From NCBI RefSeq assembly GCF_001039355.2, contig NW_019775441.1, positions 194,039 through 258,038 of the forward strand: a stretch of 64,000 nt of DNA, read 5' to 3'. Below the pieces are notes generated by a model, which saw only the letters and a program-made list of their open reading frames with translations, had not been told where the DNA came from and did not search any database. The stretch comes from Lingula anatina. Its lineage: Eukaryota; Brachiopoda; Lingulata; Lingulida; Lingulidae. The position numbers and the translations under genes are program-made. How positions within the stretch are numbered: position 1 is the stretch's first letter; each line of letters opens with the position of its first letter. Positions 1 to 10,830 of the stretch are shown piece by piece.

Positions 1-395
1 TCTGCATCACCAATCTTCAGAAAAGAATAAGTGAATGAACCACTGGGCTGGTCCACAACGTCCGACATAGCAGAATGAATCAAATAACAGCTTTTACAGG
101 TTCAACTGCAGTTAGCTATATAGTTTCACTACAAATATAATCCGCTGCACGCGCGAAGCTGTTGAACAAAAGGATAGTTCGCTACGGGAGACCCTTTGTC
201 TACATAAGTACTCTGAGGGGTAGTGCCTACCCAGGCGACCAGGGGAATAGGCTAGTCACTATATTCCGTCAAAAATCGTTTAGCGACCCTATAATTATCA
301 CACTCCAGCGAATTGTATTTTCTGTCGTCATAATCGCATGTAATCTTCTTGTGGTAGGCGGAATAAATGTACACATACATAATATTAGGACGGTG
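1..395 (+). repeat. Dispersed repeat R1, copy a
   Basis: This is the first of three copies of one non-coding repeat. The others are at 31388-31780 on the same strand and at about 16650-17045 on the opposite strand. All share the phrases CACCAATCTTCAG, a GAACAAAAGGATAGTTCGCTA block and an ACCCAGGCGACCA block. The 85-codon open frame at 162-419 recurs in copy c with changes, so it follows from the repeat and is not evidence of a gene. No terminal repeats or target duplications are visible at this edge of the window. Confidence 0.75.
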
Positions 396-906
396 ATCTT
401 TGTGGATTCGTCCCTTTGAATGACGTAATTTTTTTCCTATGGATCAAAGCAATAGCAGGTGAAGCCGTTTATCGTTCTCTTACCTCCTCTAGGGTGTGTG
501 CTGTAGTTTTTTTTTTTCAATCACCATGGTCGCATTATCCATAGTAGGATTTCCAAGACAAGTGTCAACCTAAGGTATTGCGTCATACAATACTGGCAAA
601 AATCCATTAGACATTCTCACTGGAAACCAATTTAGTTATTTTTGATTTTTTTTCAAGACTTATGTGACATAAAAGTCAACCCTTACATGATCTTTGTGGG
701 TTCGTCCCTTTGAATGACGTCATTTTTTCCTATGGATCAAAGCAATAGCAGGTGAAGCCGTTTATCGTTCTGTTACCTCCATTATTTATGATATTTAATA
801 TCATGGTACCTCTAGGGTGTGTGCTGTAGATTTTTTCTTTTTTTTTTTTTTTTGCAATCAACATGGTCGCGTTATTCATAGTAGCTAGGATATCTAAGAC
901 AAGTGC
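392..906 (+). repeat. Direct tandem duplication, two units
   Basis: Unit 1 (392-570) and unit 2 (688-906) both begin GATCTTTGTGG and continue through CCTATGGATCAAAGCAATAG, a T-run and a CATGGTCGC block. Unit 2 carries a short extra segment around 780-805. No coding potential is seen. Confidence 0.8.
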
Positions 907-945
907 CTTAAATGTTACATTTACATTTTTCTTATAAAAGGTTTT

Positions 946-1224
946 TCAGAGTTTGGATGGGGATATCATATTCCACGCAGTGATGTTTGCCTGTCGCAGT
1001 TCATCACTATTTACCGACCGATCACCATAGCTATCAATTCTGTGAGTTACTTCCGCCCACATATTTGCAGTTGGGTTCAGATCTGGGGAGTTTGCAGACC
1101 AGGGTAGTTGCTGAACCCATTGGTTTTGCAGAAATACAGTGATTCTGCGAGCTCGATGTGGGGGTGCGTAGTCGTCTTGGTAAACAAAGTTGTTCCTGAA
1201 GATGTCTCTTACAAAGGGAAGCAT
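946..1224 (-). pseudogene. Tc1/mariner transposase C-terminal fragment
   Basis: The minus-strand frame of 92 codons contains the classic Tc1 catalytic context: VYQDDYAPPH (second Asp of the DDE triad), then an SPDLNP motif followed by TANMWAEV. In active Tc1 proteins this last motif reads close to IENMW, and the Glu is the third catalytic residue. Here it is Ala, so the fragment could not cut DNA. The N-terminal helix-turn-helix half is absent and no inverted repeats are visible nearby. It is not a fragment of the better preserved Tc1 element at 15058-16440, whose sequence differs. Confidence 0.8.
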
Positions 1225-1894
1225 TGTTTGCTGTAGAATGTCTCTGTTACCCTAGGTTCTAGATTTCCGTATTGCCAGCCCGATCTTGATTTCATATATA
1301 ACCCAAATCAGCAATACGAAACTCTAGCATTAGCGTCAACCTGGAGGCGTTCTTCGGCAAAATTTTGCTTGGAGCGCTTCCATAATTGGAAGTCATAAGT
1401 CTCGCACGTCACAGGTTTGATCGCCTGGAACTGCCTATTCCGCCTTGCGCGGACGTTATCTCCTGCAGACGAGACAAGAAGCAAAGTGGCTTAAGCGGAG
1501 TTAGAAGTTTGAACTAGGAATATCTTGCAGTCGAAGGTCAGTACCACGACACAAGCAACATTCTGCTTTAAAAACTTATTTTGGTCTAGCCATTGGACAG
1601 CCCTTATGGTGGTATCGGGCATACAGTGTAGCTGTCAAACTTGGCACAGGACAAGTACGTGCATTGTGTTTGTATCTTCAGGAGCAAATGTTCTTTGATA
1701 AGCAAAAAATACAAAAACATTGGATATATCTTTTTCTTTTGGAAACATCTTAAATACAGTAAATTAAATTAAATAAAGCAGAATTAAATCTGTTTTACGT
1801 TTCATTTTGGTTTAATGACATTCAACTGCAGATTCACTGCGGAGCAGTTCTTTTTGATTGACGGAAATCGTACACTGTCGCTGTTCCTCAGGGC
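1225..1894. other. Intergenic, nothing recognised
   Basis: No coding-like frame, RNA gene or structured repeat was recognised. A loose inverted pair (CCGTATTGC and GCAATACG) lies around 1267 and 1310. Confidence 0.4.
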
Positions 1895-2650
1895 TAGTAA
1901 AAACGATCCCATCACAAGATCTTTAACAAGCTAGCTTTTACTGTGTCCTGACACTCAGGGTAGTCTCTGAAGGAATCTTTGTTGAAGTTGCCTACTAGAA
2001 AAATCAAATGGTTGTGGGCACCGGCATGAAATGCTTCCAAAACAGAACCGCTACCACCCCCTGCTTGAACCAATCATCGTTTTATGACTCTCGTACACGT
2101 CGGCGGGCACGGATTAGACCGTCAACCCTAAAAACTCCATATCTGGCCCATCAGTGAAAACGACGCTGTATATGACATGCCGTCAGCAGTGGCTTCCATA
2201 CTGATCTTCGTGCAAAATAACCGCCTTGCAGTAATGTCTTGTTCACGAAGGACCTTGAACCGGGGGTTTGTCAATCTGTCAGTCTTTTCTGGGGACACTG
2301 GATGTCTTTGCATGACCAGCACGGAGCACCCTAAGGAAAAGGCGAACCTGCCTCCTTGTTGCCCTTGTTGAAGCATTTCTTTGGAGAACTTTACTAACGG
2401 TTCCTGACAAATGTTGAATTGCTTGTCATTTTCTCTGAGAGCAAGAATTCCATAGTAAGCTGCGTTGCTTAGCCGTCGAACCATATCTTCTCTAATGTAC
2501 CTGTCAAGTTTCAGAGCGATCCCTTTGTTGCCTCTCGAAATACACTCCAAAGATTGACCAAACCCATGCGTTTTTATACGAGGGCAGAAAGTGCCGAAAA
2601 GACCACCCCTTACATTTCTTACCACAGAACATGCAACTGCATGCATCAAT
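1895..2650 (-). pseudogene. Unrecognised coding-like segment, duplicated at 61.2-61.6 kb
   Basis: On the minus strand a 173-codon frame (2649-2128) starts with MHAVACSVVRNVRGG and includes HGFGQSLECISRGN, LRENDKQFNICQEP and KISMEATADGM. Composition looks like real protein. After its stop, another frame shows coding-like SVLEAFHAGAHNHLIF and VGNFNKDSFRDYPE around 2040-1940, so the original gene was probably longer and is now broken. A second copy of the first part lies at 61240-61560 in the same orientation with the same flanking sequence, which suggests a mobile-element gene or a segmental duplication. I do not recognise the family. Confidence 0.4.
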
Positions 2651-2769
2651 TATTTCGAAAGTTGTGTGGTAATTAGGTCGCACACCTGGTAGTTTTGGAT
2701 TTAATATAGTTAGAGAGAAAATAAATATTTTGTAGAAAATTTACTCGCCAAAATAATAATATTCCATTT

Positions 2770-3655
2770 TAATTATTTAACCCTGTAGATGTGTTACAGT
2801 AAAGAGAATAAACATACAGTTGAGCTCAGAAACAATGGGGCGTTTTTAACAACTTAATTGCTTACTTTATAAAACGACACCCCTCTTTTATGAATGAATT
2901 GTGTTACATGAACACAATGCATGTTTACCCACTGCATTATCAGTATACAATAGCTTGGTGGCCCATGGCAGCATAGTGTGTTTTCCCCTGAATAAACAGA
3001 CTGTGATCAAAGAGGTGTCAGCTTTAATACTAAATAATTATGGCTGTTAACTGGATAGTTACTTTTGGTAACAAAATGTGATGCACAAATTACAATAAGG
3101 ACCATTCTTTCTGAGCTCAACTGTACATGATATAAAATACCGATATGTTTTTTGGTAGTTATACATAAGATCTTGGTACATCAAAATATATTATAATAGG
3201 GCATACACATTGCTGGGGAGAAAATATACCATTCATACTAATCTAGGTATTTTTTCAATATAAACTAGCTTAATGTATACTGGCCTGGGTTAGTATTCGA
3301 TAAACCCTACGATAACTGTCCGGCATAGATAATTCATTGCATGTTGTCTGCGTCCTCTGTCCACCAAATAACCCAATCACAGCCAGTTACAGAAAAAAGT
3401 AGTGCTGTGAAACAAATTTTTTTCATTTCATTTCTTATATTTCCAGTGGGTTTATTTTAGTGTCAGCTAGCAGACTAGGGTGTAAACGTGTGCCTATTTT
3501 TTACAGGGACCAGGGACAGATGTGGTGCAATGTGTGATCTCTGGCGGCGGGAGCAAGTGAATGTGAGCCGTGCAGTGGGTACACATGTTCGAGTTCTGCC
3601 GGTAAGATATTAGCATTTTAACGGTATATTGTTATTTACTGCAATTTGTAGAGTT
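2770..3655. other. Intergenic, nothing recognised
   Basis: AT-rich sequence with no coding-like frame and no repeat shared with the rest of the window. Confidence 0.4.
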
Positions 3656-3659
3656 TGAG

Positions 3660-3696
3660 TGACACCACCTCAAGCACAACACTAGAGGTGGTGTCA
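3660..3696. repeat. Perfect 12-bp hairpin
   Basis: TGACACCACCTC (3660-3671) and its exact reverse complement GAGGTGGTGTCA (3685-3696) flank a 13-base loop. The stem is perfect. A related GGAGGTGGTATC lies just downstream near 3750. Confidence 0.8.
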
Positions 3697-3788
3697 ATTT
3701 TTTGTGTTCCATACGAATGCGCTTCCTCAAGCTGGTGGTACAATACCTGGAGGTGGTATCGCCTCTCTGATCCTCTAGTTCAGTTATA

Positions 3789-3980
3789 CCCCCTTTACAC
3801 TGGACGGCGTCCTTTCTGCGTCCTTTCTGCGACCATGAAATTGCTGTGGTCTAAATAAAGATCGAGGCACGAGCATTGATTTTGTAGTTGTCGGCGAGTA
3901 AAGCATTATAATTTTTTAACTCTCAAATGGGGCCGTACTGCTGGACGCAGAAAAAAAAACGCCGTCCAGTGTAAAGGGGG
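3789..3980. mobile_element. Small MITE-like element with 22-bp terminal inverted repeats
   Basis: The left end starts CCCCCTTTACACTGGACGGC. The right end (3959-3980) is its exact reverse complement over 22 bp. The 192-bp body has no coding capacity. It contains a short internal duplication (CCTTTCTGCG twice) that is mirrored by GGACGCAG near the right end. No convincing target duplication is visible (TATA left, CTTT right), so the superfamily is undetermined. Confidence 0.75.
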
Positions 3981-4587
3981 CTTTATGTAGGCACTATTAA
4001 CGCTGAAAATAATTTCAACAGTTTTGAATAGAAATTGGAAAGTCTGGAAATTGAGATATGACGTTTAACAAAAATGTAGCCAGAAATAGGAAGATTTGCG
4101 TCGCTGGTGCATCCTTTGAAGGAAAAACAAATTCACAGAAAGCCCAATGCCTACACTTTAAGTGAACATAACGATTATATCTATAGTGCTCTACCAATGG
4201 AGATAGAAAGCTTTAGATAGGGTGGATATCTGTGACAATCATCAATTGGCCCCAAAAAACCTCAATAGTTTGAGAAAATAGCAACGGAATAAATACATTG
4301 TTTTCTTTTGTCATATAGATTTTTTTATCCATACCAGTATTTCAAATGTGGTAAAGGTCAAAGTGATTTATCGATTTATGCACATTTTGAAGAGCAAACT
4401 TAAAGACATTCTGTGTGGGTTAGATTAATGTATAAGAGCAGGTTCTATGTAAAACTTTGATCAGATTTGTGTTTTGGGAGATTGTTTATTTTTATCTTAA
4501 TCAGTTTGGGTCAAAAAAAGTTCTGCTAAAGCAACTAGAATAAAAGATTAGAAAACGAAAACTATTTATCATGATTTTGGAACACAG

Positions 4588-5530
4588 CCGGTGTGAACGG
4601 AATGTTAGTCCTAGTAACGCAAGTCCTGGGAATGCAAGTCCTAGGTCTAGCGTTTCTAGGAATGGATGTCCTACGACATACATGTACTTCACTAGGATTT
4701 AACGTCCTTGGGACAACAGTTACCAAGGAATGTACCTGTAAGTCCCATTGCAAGGAATGCAAGTCCGGATGGGACCTGTTTTCCTGATTTATACTAGTAC
4801 TATATGTCCGATTTAACATTTTCTCTCACACTTAAATGGAAGTTACATATAAGAAAAAATAATACGTGTGTATTAAAATGGCCGGTGTGATATTCACAAA
4901 CTGAATGAAAAAAATAATTATGAAAAATAACGTGTAAGAAGTTGTAATAAATTTGTTTTCATTTAAGTAGACCTATTCATTTGTCAGAGAAATTTTCAAA
5001 TTGGAGCCGTTGACGGCACCTTTAAGGGTGCATCCCCCTTCAATTTTTAGGATGTACATGTACGCTCCTTACTACATAAGGCCCTAACCAGGGATTATCC
5101 TGCTTTCCACCTTAGACTATATGCCAAAGACGTCCTTCACTTTCCTCTTATTTACTTTATAAAATAGCTTGTCATGTTCAATCTGAAATAATCATTACGA
5201 TATTATATATATTCATGAATTTAAATTAATGACAGACCTTTTCTCCTGTAAGTGAAGTTTGACGGAGAAAAGCAATAATGAGTATTTGTCCTCGGACCCA
5301 AAATCCTAGAGATAGTAGTCCCCCGGACCTAAAATCCCAGAAATTGTAGTCCCCTGGACCTTGAATACCAGAAATTGTAGTCCTCCGGACAATTATTCCA
5401 GGAGCATATGTCTGACGAACTAGTTCGAACGAATTCGACTTGCTATTCTTCTAATTACTCTTTTCTGTGTCGGTGCTGTGCCCATGCGGTATGTGCCCTC
5501 TTGAAGATAGTGAAATATAACCTCTACATG
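4588..5530 (-). mobile_element. Internally deleted Ginger-type remnant
   Basis: It starts CCGG then TGTGAACGGAATG, the same 3' terminus as the larger Ginger copy at 17724-21657, followed by the same array of AAGTCC/TCCTAGGAATG units (4592-4815). It then carries the matching C-terminal integrase exon (about 4965-5120, minus strand), the CCGGACCTAAAATCC array (5281-5400), and the exon encoding FHYLQEGTYRM (about 5440-5525, minus strand). The middle of the integrase gene is missing. A far terminal repeat was not found, so the copy looks truncated. Overlapping open frames here follow from the repeat array. Confidence 0.75.
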
Positions 5531-5559
5531 TATAACCTCTACATGTACATGTACCACAA

Positions 5560-6029
5560 AACATCCAAAAATACTTAGATATGGACATATCAGATAATAT
5601 AAATGCCAAAATTCCACATGACAACGATTTATAGCCTCCCAGAAATTATTTTCCCTTGACGCTCTTTGTCGCGCTGGCGGTCGATGCAGCATGTATTTCA
5701 AAACAATAGACTGCAAATTCCGTGTCACGTTTTCATATCATGCACCTTTTATTTCTATAAGTATTCTCTGCCCAGAATGCGTAAAGAAAAAATGTTATCT
5801 TACCACGTTGTTTGGAAAACCGCTTTTTCCTCTGACTACACGTCTTCTCTCCCGTTCACCTCCAACTTAAAAAAAAACACTAAGCTTCGTTTCTAACTCC
5901 ACTTTACGTCACATGACATCACACTTCCGGCACAATTTTAACTAATTCTCGTCTCCTCCGGTACCCTTTATTAGACTGCTTTTCCAACTCAGGCTGCATT
6001 TTAGTCCTGTTTTTTTTTTTTTTTTTTTT
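5560..6029. other. Intergenic, nothing recognised
   Basis: No coding-like frame. A T-run of more than 20 bases closes the interval near 6010-6031. Confidence 0.35.
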
Positions 6030-6603
6030 TTGAAAGTTTGAGAACAGTAAGTAACATGGTTTTCCCATAATGGTCATCATGGGAGCAGTGCCCAAAATGG
6101 GGTTTCTTCAAATTTTGATGCAACATTACATGATGTTTAACATCATAATCACCATCAGTTTTTGATATTAAGATATGAGTATCATGGATATTCTGAAAAT
6201 GTGACTAGCAAAGGTCTTCAGGACCATGGAACTTCCTTGAAAATCACACCTTGAAAATGCCAATATGTAAAAAAAATTAAAATTTCACAAAAAAACTGTT
6301 TAACTGCCAGAAAATTTACCAAACTGACTGCTTTGCCTACTGAAACTATATTTTAGTCCCATGTTTCTTTCCTGTAAGTTTAAGAACAGTAAGTGGCATA
6401 GTTTTCCTTAAATGATCATCACGGGAGCAGTGCGCAAAATAGGGGTTTCTTCAAAGCTTGATGCAATATTACATAATGTTTAACAGCATAATGTCCATCG
6501 ATTTTTAATAATAAAATATTAGTATCATGGATATTAAGAAAATGTGACTAGCAAAGGTCTTCAGGACCATGGAACTTCACACCTTGAACATGCCAAAATT
6601 TAA
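6030..6603. repeat. Tandem duplication, two units of about 230 bp
   Basis: Units at about 6030-6265 and 6372-6603 share the phrases GAACAGTAAGT, GGGAGCAGTGC, GGTTTCTTCAA and AGCAAAGGTCTTCAGGACCA. A more diverged third relative lies at about 54280-54470 inside the IS3EU-like element, so the family is dispersed as well as tandem. Confidence 0.75.
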
Positions 6604-6939
6604 ACAAGACAGTACTGTTCTGAAATGTTTTTTCCCATTTTTAACAATTTTTGTAACATTAAATAAAATTAACAGTATACTGCCATATCAATAGAACAGT
6701 GTTAAATGTCCAATTCCCTCCATTCTGAGATTTTGAACATAGTGATTGATTGAATCTGACAAACTTCAATGATATGAGTTTATTTCCATTTTTGAAACTT
6801 TATTACGCAATACACGATAACAAGTTTTACATAATCAACTAACAATGTTGTAAAGATGCAGGAAATGTCAAACAAACACTTTTACGTGTCTTATTAGTTA
6901 AATAATGAGACTGTTAACATGCCTAAGAATTGATTCTGA

Positions 6940-7380
6940 AGAAATGTGAAAAAACAGCATAACTTCTAAAATGATGGCCCGATTGTGCTGTTGTTCGAAC
7001 TTAACCTGCGTTTTAGTACGATTGACCACTCCTGTGAGTTTCATGACAATTGGTCTATCTGTTTTTCTTATATTGTATTTACAGTGTTGCATATATGCTG
7101 AAAAGTGAAAAGAAAAACAGCATAACTACTTAAATAGTGGCCCGATCATGCCGATTTTCGCACTTGACCTGCGTTTTAGTAAGTTTGATTACTCCTGTGA
7201 GTTTCATGACAACAGGCCTATTGGTTTTCCTTGAAATGGGTTTACAGTGTTGCATATATGCTGAAAAGTGAAAAAACAGCATAACTTCTACAATAATGGC
7301 CCGATCATGCTGATTATCCTACTTGACCTGTGTTTTATAAGTAATTATCATCTCTGTAAATTTAAAGCCAAAAAGTAAAA
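6940..7380. repeat. Tandem array, three units of about 160 bp
   Basis: Each unit contains an AACAGCATAACT block, a TGGCCCGAT block, a CTTGACCTG(C/T)GTTTTA block and, in the first two units, a CTCCTGTGAGTTTCATGACAA block. Units begin near 6945, 7105 and 7265. The third is the most diverged at its right end. No coding potential is seen. Confidence 0.8.
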
Positions 7381-8259
7381 CTGTCTTCCACTTATCGTGT
7401 TTACGCTGAAAATGCACGGCGCCGGCGCCGGTGACGACAGACGCAGGTGATGGCAATATGTACAGACACATTTGTGCATATTCACATGGATGCAGTATAG
7501 TTCAAATTTCTTTAAATGCATAATAAAATTAAGCGAGGTATGAATAACAGCACATTTATTCAATTATTTTTTTAACCTGTATAATGGTGTGGTAAAATTT
7601 TGAAAATCATAAAAAATAATAATAACCACACACATTAGTGTCATAGCACGGTAACTTAAATACCATTCACTGAAGCTCCAAGGAAATTATTCACTTCATT
7701 GAAAAAGTGATGTTTCAGGAGAAAACTTACTGGATCTCTACTAAGCTGACTAAGGCAATCTTCTGACTGGTGCAACAAACACATACATGTATCTGTTTGA
7801 AGGACAAGAACTATTTATATTAACTAGGCCCAGAGATATTTTTTCTTAGAATTTTTTCCATTGACCACTGCCAAAAATGGGTTTCTTTTGTCCATTTGGA
7901 CATCCTTTTCAACATTGTCACACTTGTCCTAAAATGAATGGCAAAAAACGTTATTGATATATTTTCAAGCCTGTTTGGAAATAGCAAATCTACAACAGCC
8001 TATTCACTTGTCATTTTATGATGACAAATTAAAAGTGACCCTAATTATTTTAAAAGAGAAGTAAAGAAACAACCTGACATGTACTAACACTCTGATGAAC
8101 CATTAAAGCAATAATAACTCTTCCTTTGAGATTCAAAAATCTGCATGAAATACATTGTAAACAACGCATGGAAATATATTCTATTGTATTTTACCACTAA
8201 AACGGCCGTTATTGTAGGAAAACTAAAATCTGTGCTTTTCAATAGGGCTTTCGATCCCT

Positions 8260-8362
8260 TTTTTCCGGTCGACAAGTGCATTCGTTGCTAATGACGTAAT
8301 GGTGTCACGCGGATTCTCGCGTTCATTCGAGACCAAAATAACATGGCGGGAAACCCTCAGAC
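8260..8362 (+). promoter_or_regulatory. Possible promoter and first coding exon
   Basis: A locally GC-richer stretch carries a CRE-like TGACGTAA at about 8291, then ATGGCGGGAAACCCTCAGAC followed directly by a good donor GTAAGT (8363). ATGGCGG just before a donor resembles the first exon of an animal gene, but no second exon was found downstream, so this is only a candidate. Confidence 0.2.
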
Positions 8363-8555
8363 GTAAGTTGCGAGTTTTTGTACAGTGCGTCGGATAACGA
8401 AAAGCCCAGAATGGCACACATTGTGGATATAAATGCATTTTTAACAAAAAGACGAATATATCTCATGAATCTTATATAGTGTTGTTGTTGTCTGCTTTTC
8501 CCGCGGTTTTAAGTAGGTCACCAGTGACTTTGCAATGTCAGAGAGAGCTCCGTCA

Positions 8556-8581
8556 GTTAAAATCTCTTAAGAGATTTTAAC
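8556..8581. repeat. Perfect 26-bp palindrome
   Basis: GTTAAAATCTCTT is followed immediately by its exact reverse complement AAGAGATTTTAAC with no spacer. It is not part of any repeat family seen elsewhere in the window. Confidence 0.85.
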
Positions 8582-9284
8582 AAAAAACCGTACGTTTAGG
8601 AAAAAAACCCTGGATTAACTTTGAATGCAGGAATGGGGTCGTTGGCCATTGGTAAGTACGGGAAAATTGCCAGTTTTTTCAGGAAAATCCAATTTTTGGC
8701 CAAAACGAAGAGTTATTATGACTTTAAATAAATTCAAATGTATTATACCTATCAATACTTCGCTCTCGATTTACCTGCTGGGTCCCACTTGAGTGCTGCT
8801 ACTAGTAATCCTGCCATTACTGTTCGAGTCTTTTGCACTGTCAGTCTACAAAACAAGATTGAAAATATGTGTCACTTCTACATTAATGTTCAGACGAACG
8901 TTACACGTTAAAATATGAAGATATCATAACGGCGTGTAGGCCTGAAGATATTTTCAAGTGCGAAGAATCTTCGAGGAATCGATCAACACAATGGAGTTCC
9001 TTTCCACTAACTTCACCGTTTGCAAAGAAAACCCGACTAAAACACGCCATACATGCAATCTTAAAAGTTATTGTTAACTTAAATTACATTTATGTCAAAA
9101 ATATGCCAAAAAAAAAAAAAAAACACGGTGAGATCGAGGATAAAAATACGCACTTACTTTTCCGACAAGCTCGCCTTGCATCGTGACGTCAGTATCATCA
9201 ACTATGTTCTGTGTGAACCCTGCTGTGATTGGTCGTGAGCGTGGGAAAATCCAGGTCGTGACCTTAAGCCGTAAGTACTTCCGG

Positions 9285-9865
9285 TGTGAACGGAATGCAG
9301 GTCCGCCTGGATTCCTACGGACCTCGGTTCCTAGTTCCTTAGGATTAGCAGTCCTTATGGGACCTGTATTCCTGTCATAAATATGGATAGGACTTCTATT
9401 TCTGGCGGACCTGCATTCCGTTTACATTAGTCAGCGAAATGGAGGTCCCCCCTATTTTAATGCCCGTCCCTTTATATTACTACTAGGTAAAGGCCATTGA
9501 TACGAATAGTATGCTTTAGTGAGCATATATAATTACTCCGTAATATCGAATATCTGCTGGTTCGTCTCTCTGGCGTAGTGGTTAGGCAGTGCAACAATGT
9601 GAATCTAGAACAGTGTGTTAAAGTAGTCTGATGAGAGTTCGAATCCCTATAAGACTGATATTTCGGTTTTGAACTTTTGTTTGATTTTTATGTCTTTGTC
9701 ATGTTTGCTGGTCATATTACTTTGCCACGTCGGATAATTTGGATTGGTTACAGATGTCACGCGCTTTCTTGCACTACTATAAATACGTTCATATTCTGAT
9801 ACCACACACTCACTTGACTTCGGATATGGAAGGGACGAGCAGCACCCCTTCTAGACTCAACATAC
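9285..9865 (+). mobile_element. Ginger 5' end fragment with promoter and start codon
   Basis: CCGG (9281-9284) is followed by TGTGAACGGAATG, the 5' terminus found inverted at 21657. The fragment then matches, on the plus strand, the reverse complement of 21100-21530. It includes the tRNA-like element (9571-9646), a TATA box CTATAAATA (9777-9785) and the start ATG at 9826 of a protein beginning MEGTSST, the same start as the larger copy. Homology fades soon after, so this is the 5' end of an element whose integrase body is lost. Confidence 0.75.
9571..9646 (+). ncRNA. tRNA-like Pol III promoter (A and B boxes) inside Ginger 5' region
   Basis: TGGCGTAGTGG (9571-9581) matches the tRNA A-box consensus and AGTTCGAATCC (about 9635-9645) matches the B box, at tRNA-like spacing. 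The equivalent position in the other Ginger copy (21399-21324, minus) keeps TGGTGTAGTGG and GGTTCGAATTT. I could not pair an acceptor stem, so it is called tRNA-like and not a tRNA gene. Confidence 0.5.
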
Positions 9866-10611
9866 ATGTATGTGCTGCAATTATTACGATGTTTAAGAGG
9901 TCTTGAAGGACCTTGTGAAAACCAGGAAATAGTTGGTAACTTTTCTTATATAAAAACACTCAGCCAGAACTAGATATCTCAATTTTGCTTAATTTGGAGT
10001 CAGGGGGTGACCTCTCGGTATCAATTGTGGATATTGACGTCAGAGCTTCACCTGAGCAAAGACCCTGAAACAAAAATTGGGACAAAGAATAAATTAATAT
10101 TTAACCGAATAACCACATGGAGATGAAGCACGCTAGTATTTTTATTCCTTGGCCCACTTTTTCTGTTAACAGAGTAAATATGTTGCAAAATTAGACTCAT
10201 ATTGTATATTTGTGTCAAACTTTCAAAACGGATGCAAGTCGGATTTTTTTCAAGATATCCTCGTTCACTGTACAACACTTCCTATCTGGTTAATTATCGC
10301 CTGTAGATCCCACACAAAACAAATCCAGAAGGCATGAAGAACGAAATTCACCTTGTAAGTAACTATGACCAGAAAAATAGTAAACGGGCTGAAATAATAG
10401 CCATGCATAAACTTGATACCTGTTTAGCGTATACTCACGTGCCGAAGAGAAGTTTTGCCACTGCCTCAAACTTGATATTAAATTTTTTCAGCTTCTTCCA
10501 GCGGCCCACCTCACGACCAATATAGACTGTATAGGTAGTTCTTTTGGCGGATTCTCCATAGTTTCCGAAATTGAAGAACCGTAGTGTATACATTTTTCTG
10601 CCTATTTTGTA
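9866..10611. other. Intergenic, nothing recognised
   Basis: Short open frames only, with no coding-like composition and no recognised repeat. Confidence 0.35.
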
Positions 10612-10830
10612 CCGGTGTGACAGGAGTGCACGTCCTAGTAACGCAAGTCCGCCCGGACACTAAGTCCTGGGAATGCAAGTCGTAGGGCATGCATTGCTAG
10701 GAATGGAAGTCCTAGGACTAACGTTACTAGGATTCAATGTCCAAAGGCTCCCAAGTAATGTAAGTCCTACGTGTAGTAATGCACGTCCTAATGGGACGTG
10801 CGTTCCTGACATTTTAGTAATGCATGTCCT
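10612..10830. mobile_element. Ginger terminal-repeat fragment
   Basis: CCGG then TGTGACAGGAGTG, followed by the same subterminal array as at 4592 and 17724: AGTCCTGGGAATGCAAGTC, ACTAACGTTACTAGGATT and CCTAATGGGACGTG. No coding remnant or opposite end was found, so it is a solitary end. Confidence 0.7.

Larger units (their letters stand above)
7381..9280. other. Mostly unassigned sequence
   Basis: Apart from the possible first exon at 8343 and the palindrome at 8556 there is no coding-like frame. An A-run near 9105-9123 is the only simple repeat of note. Confidence 0.35.

Noticed and set aside
162-419. 85-codon open frame, also seen as a shorter version at 31549-31752
   Set aside because: It lies in dispersed repeat R1. 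The two versions diverge by frame-changing differences and lack coding bias.
2177-2371. Plus-strand open frame opposite the 2128-2649 segment
   Set aside because: Shadow of the minus-strand coding-like frame.
4562-4819. Three overlapping open frames on both strands, including Arg/Thr-Pro repeats
   Set aside because: Produced by the short-unit subterminal array of the Ginger remnant, not by a gene.
6940-7380. CRISPR-like array
   Set aside because: Units of about 160 bp are fully repeated without alternating short repeats and unique spacers, and the DNA is eukaryotic.
9571-9646. Functional tRNA gene
   Set aside because: A and B boxes are good but I could not form an acceptor stem or a normal anticodon arm.
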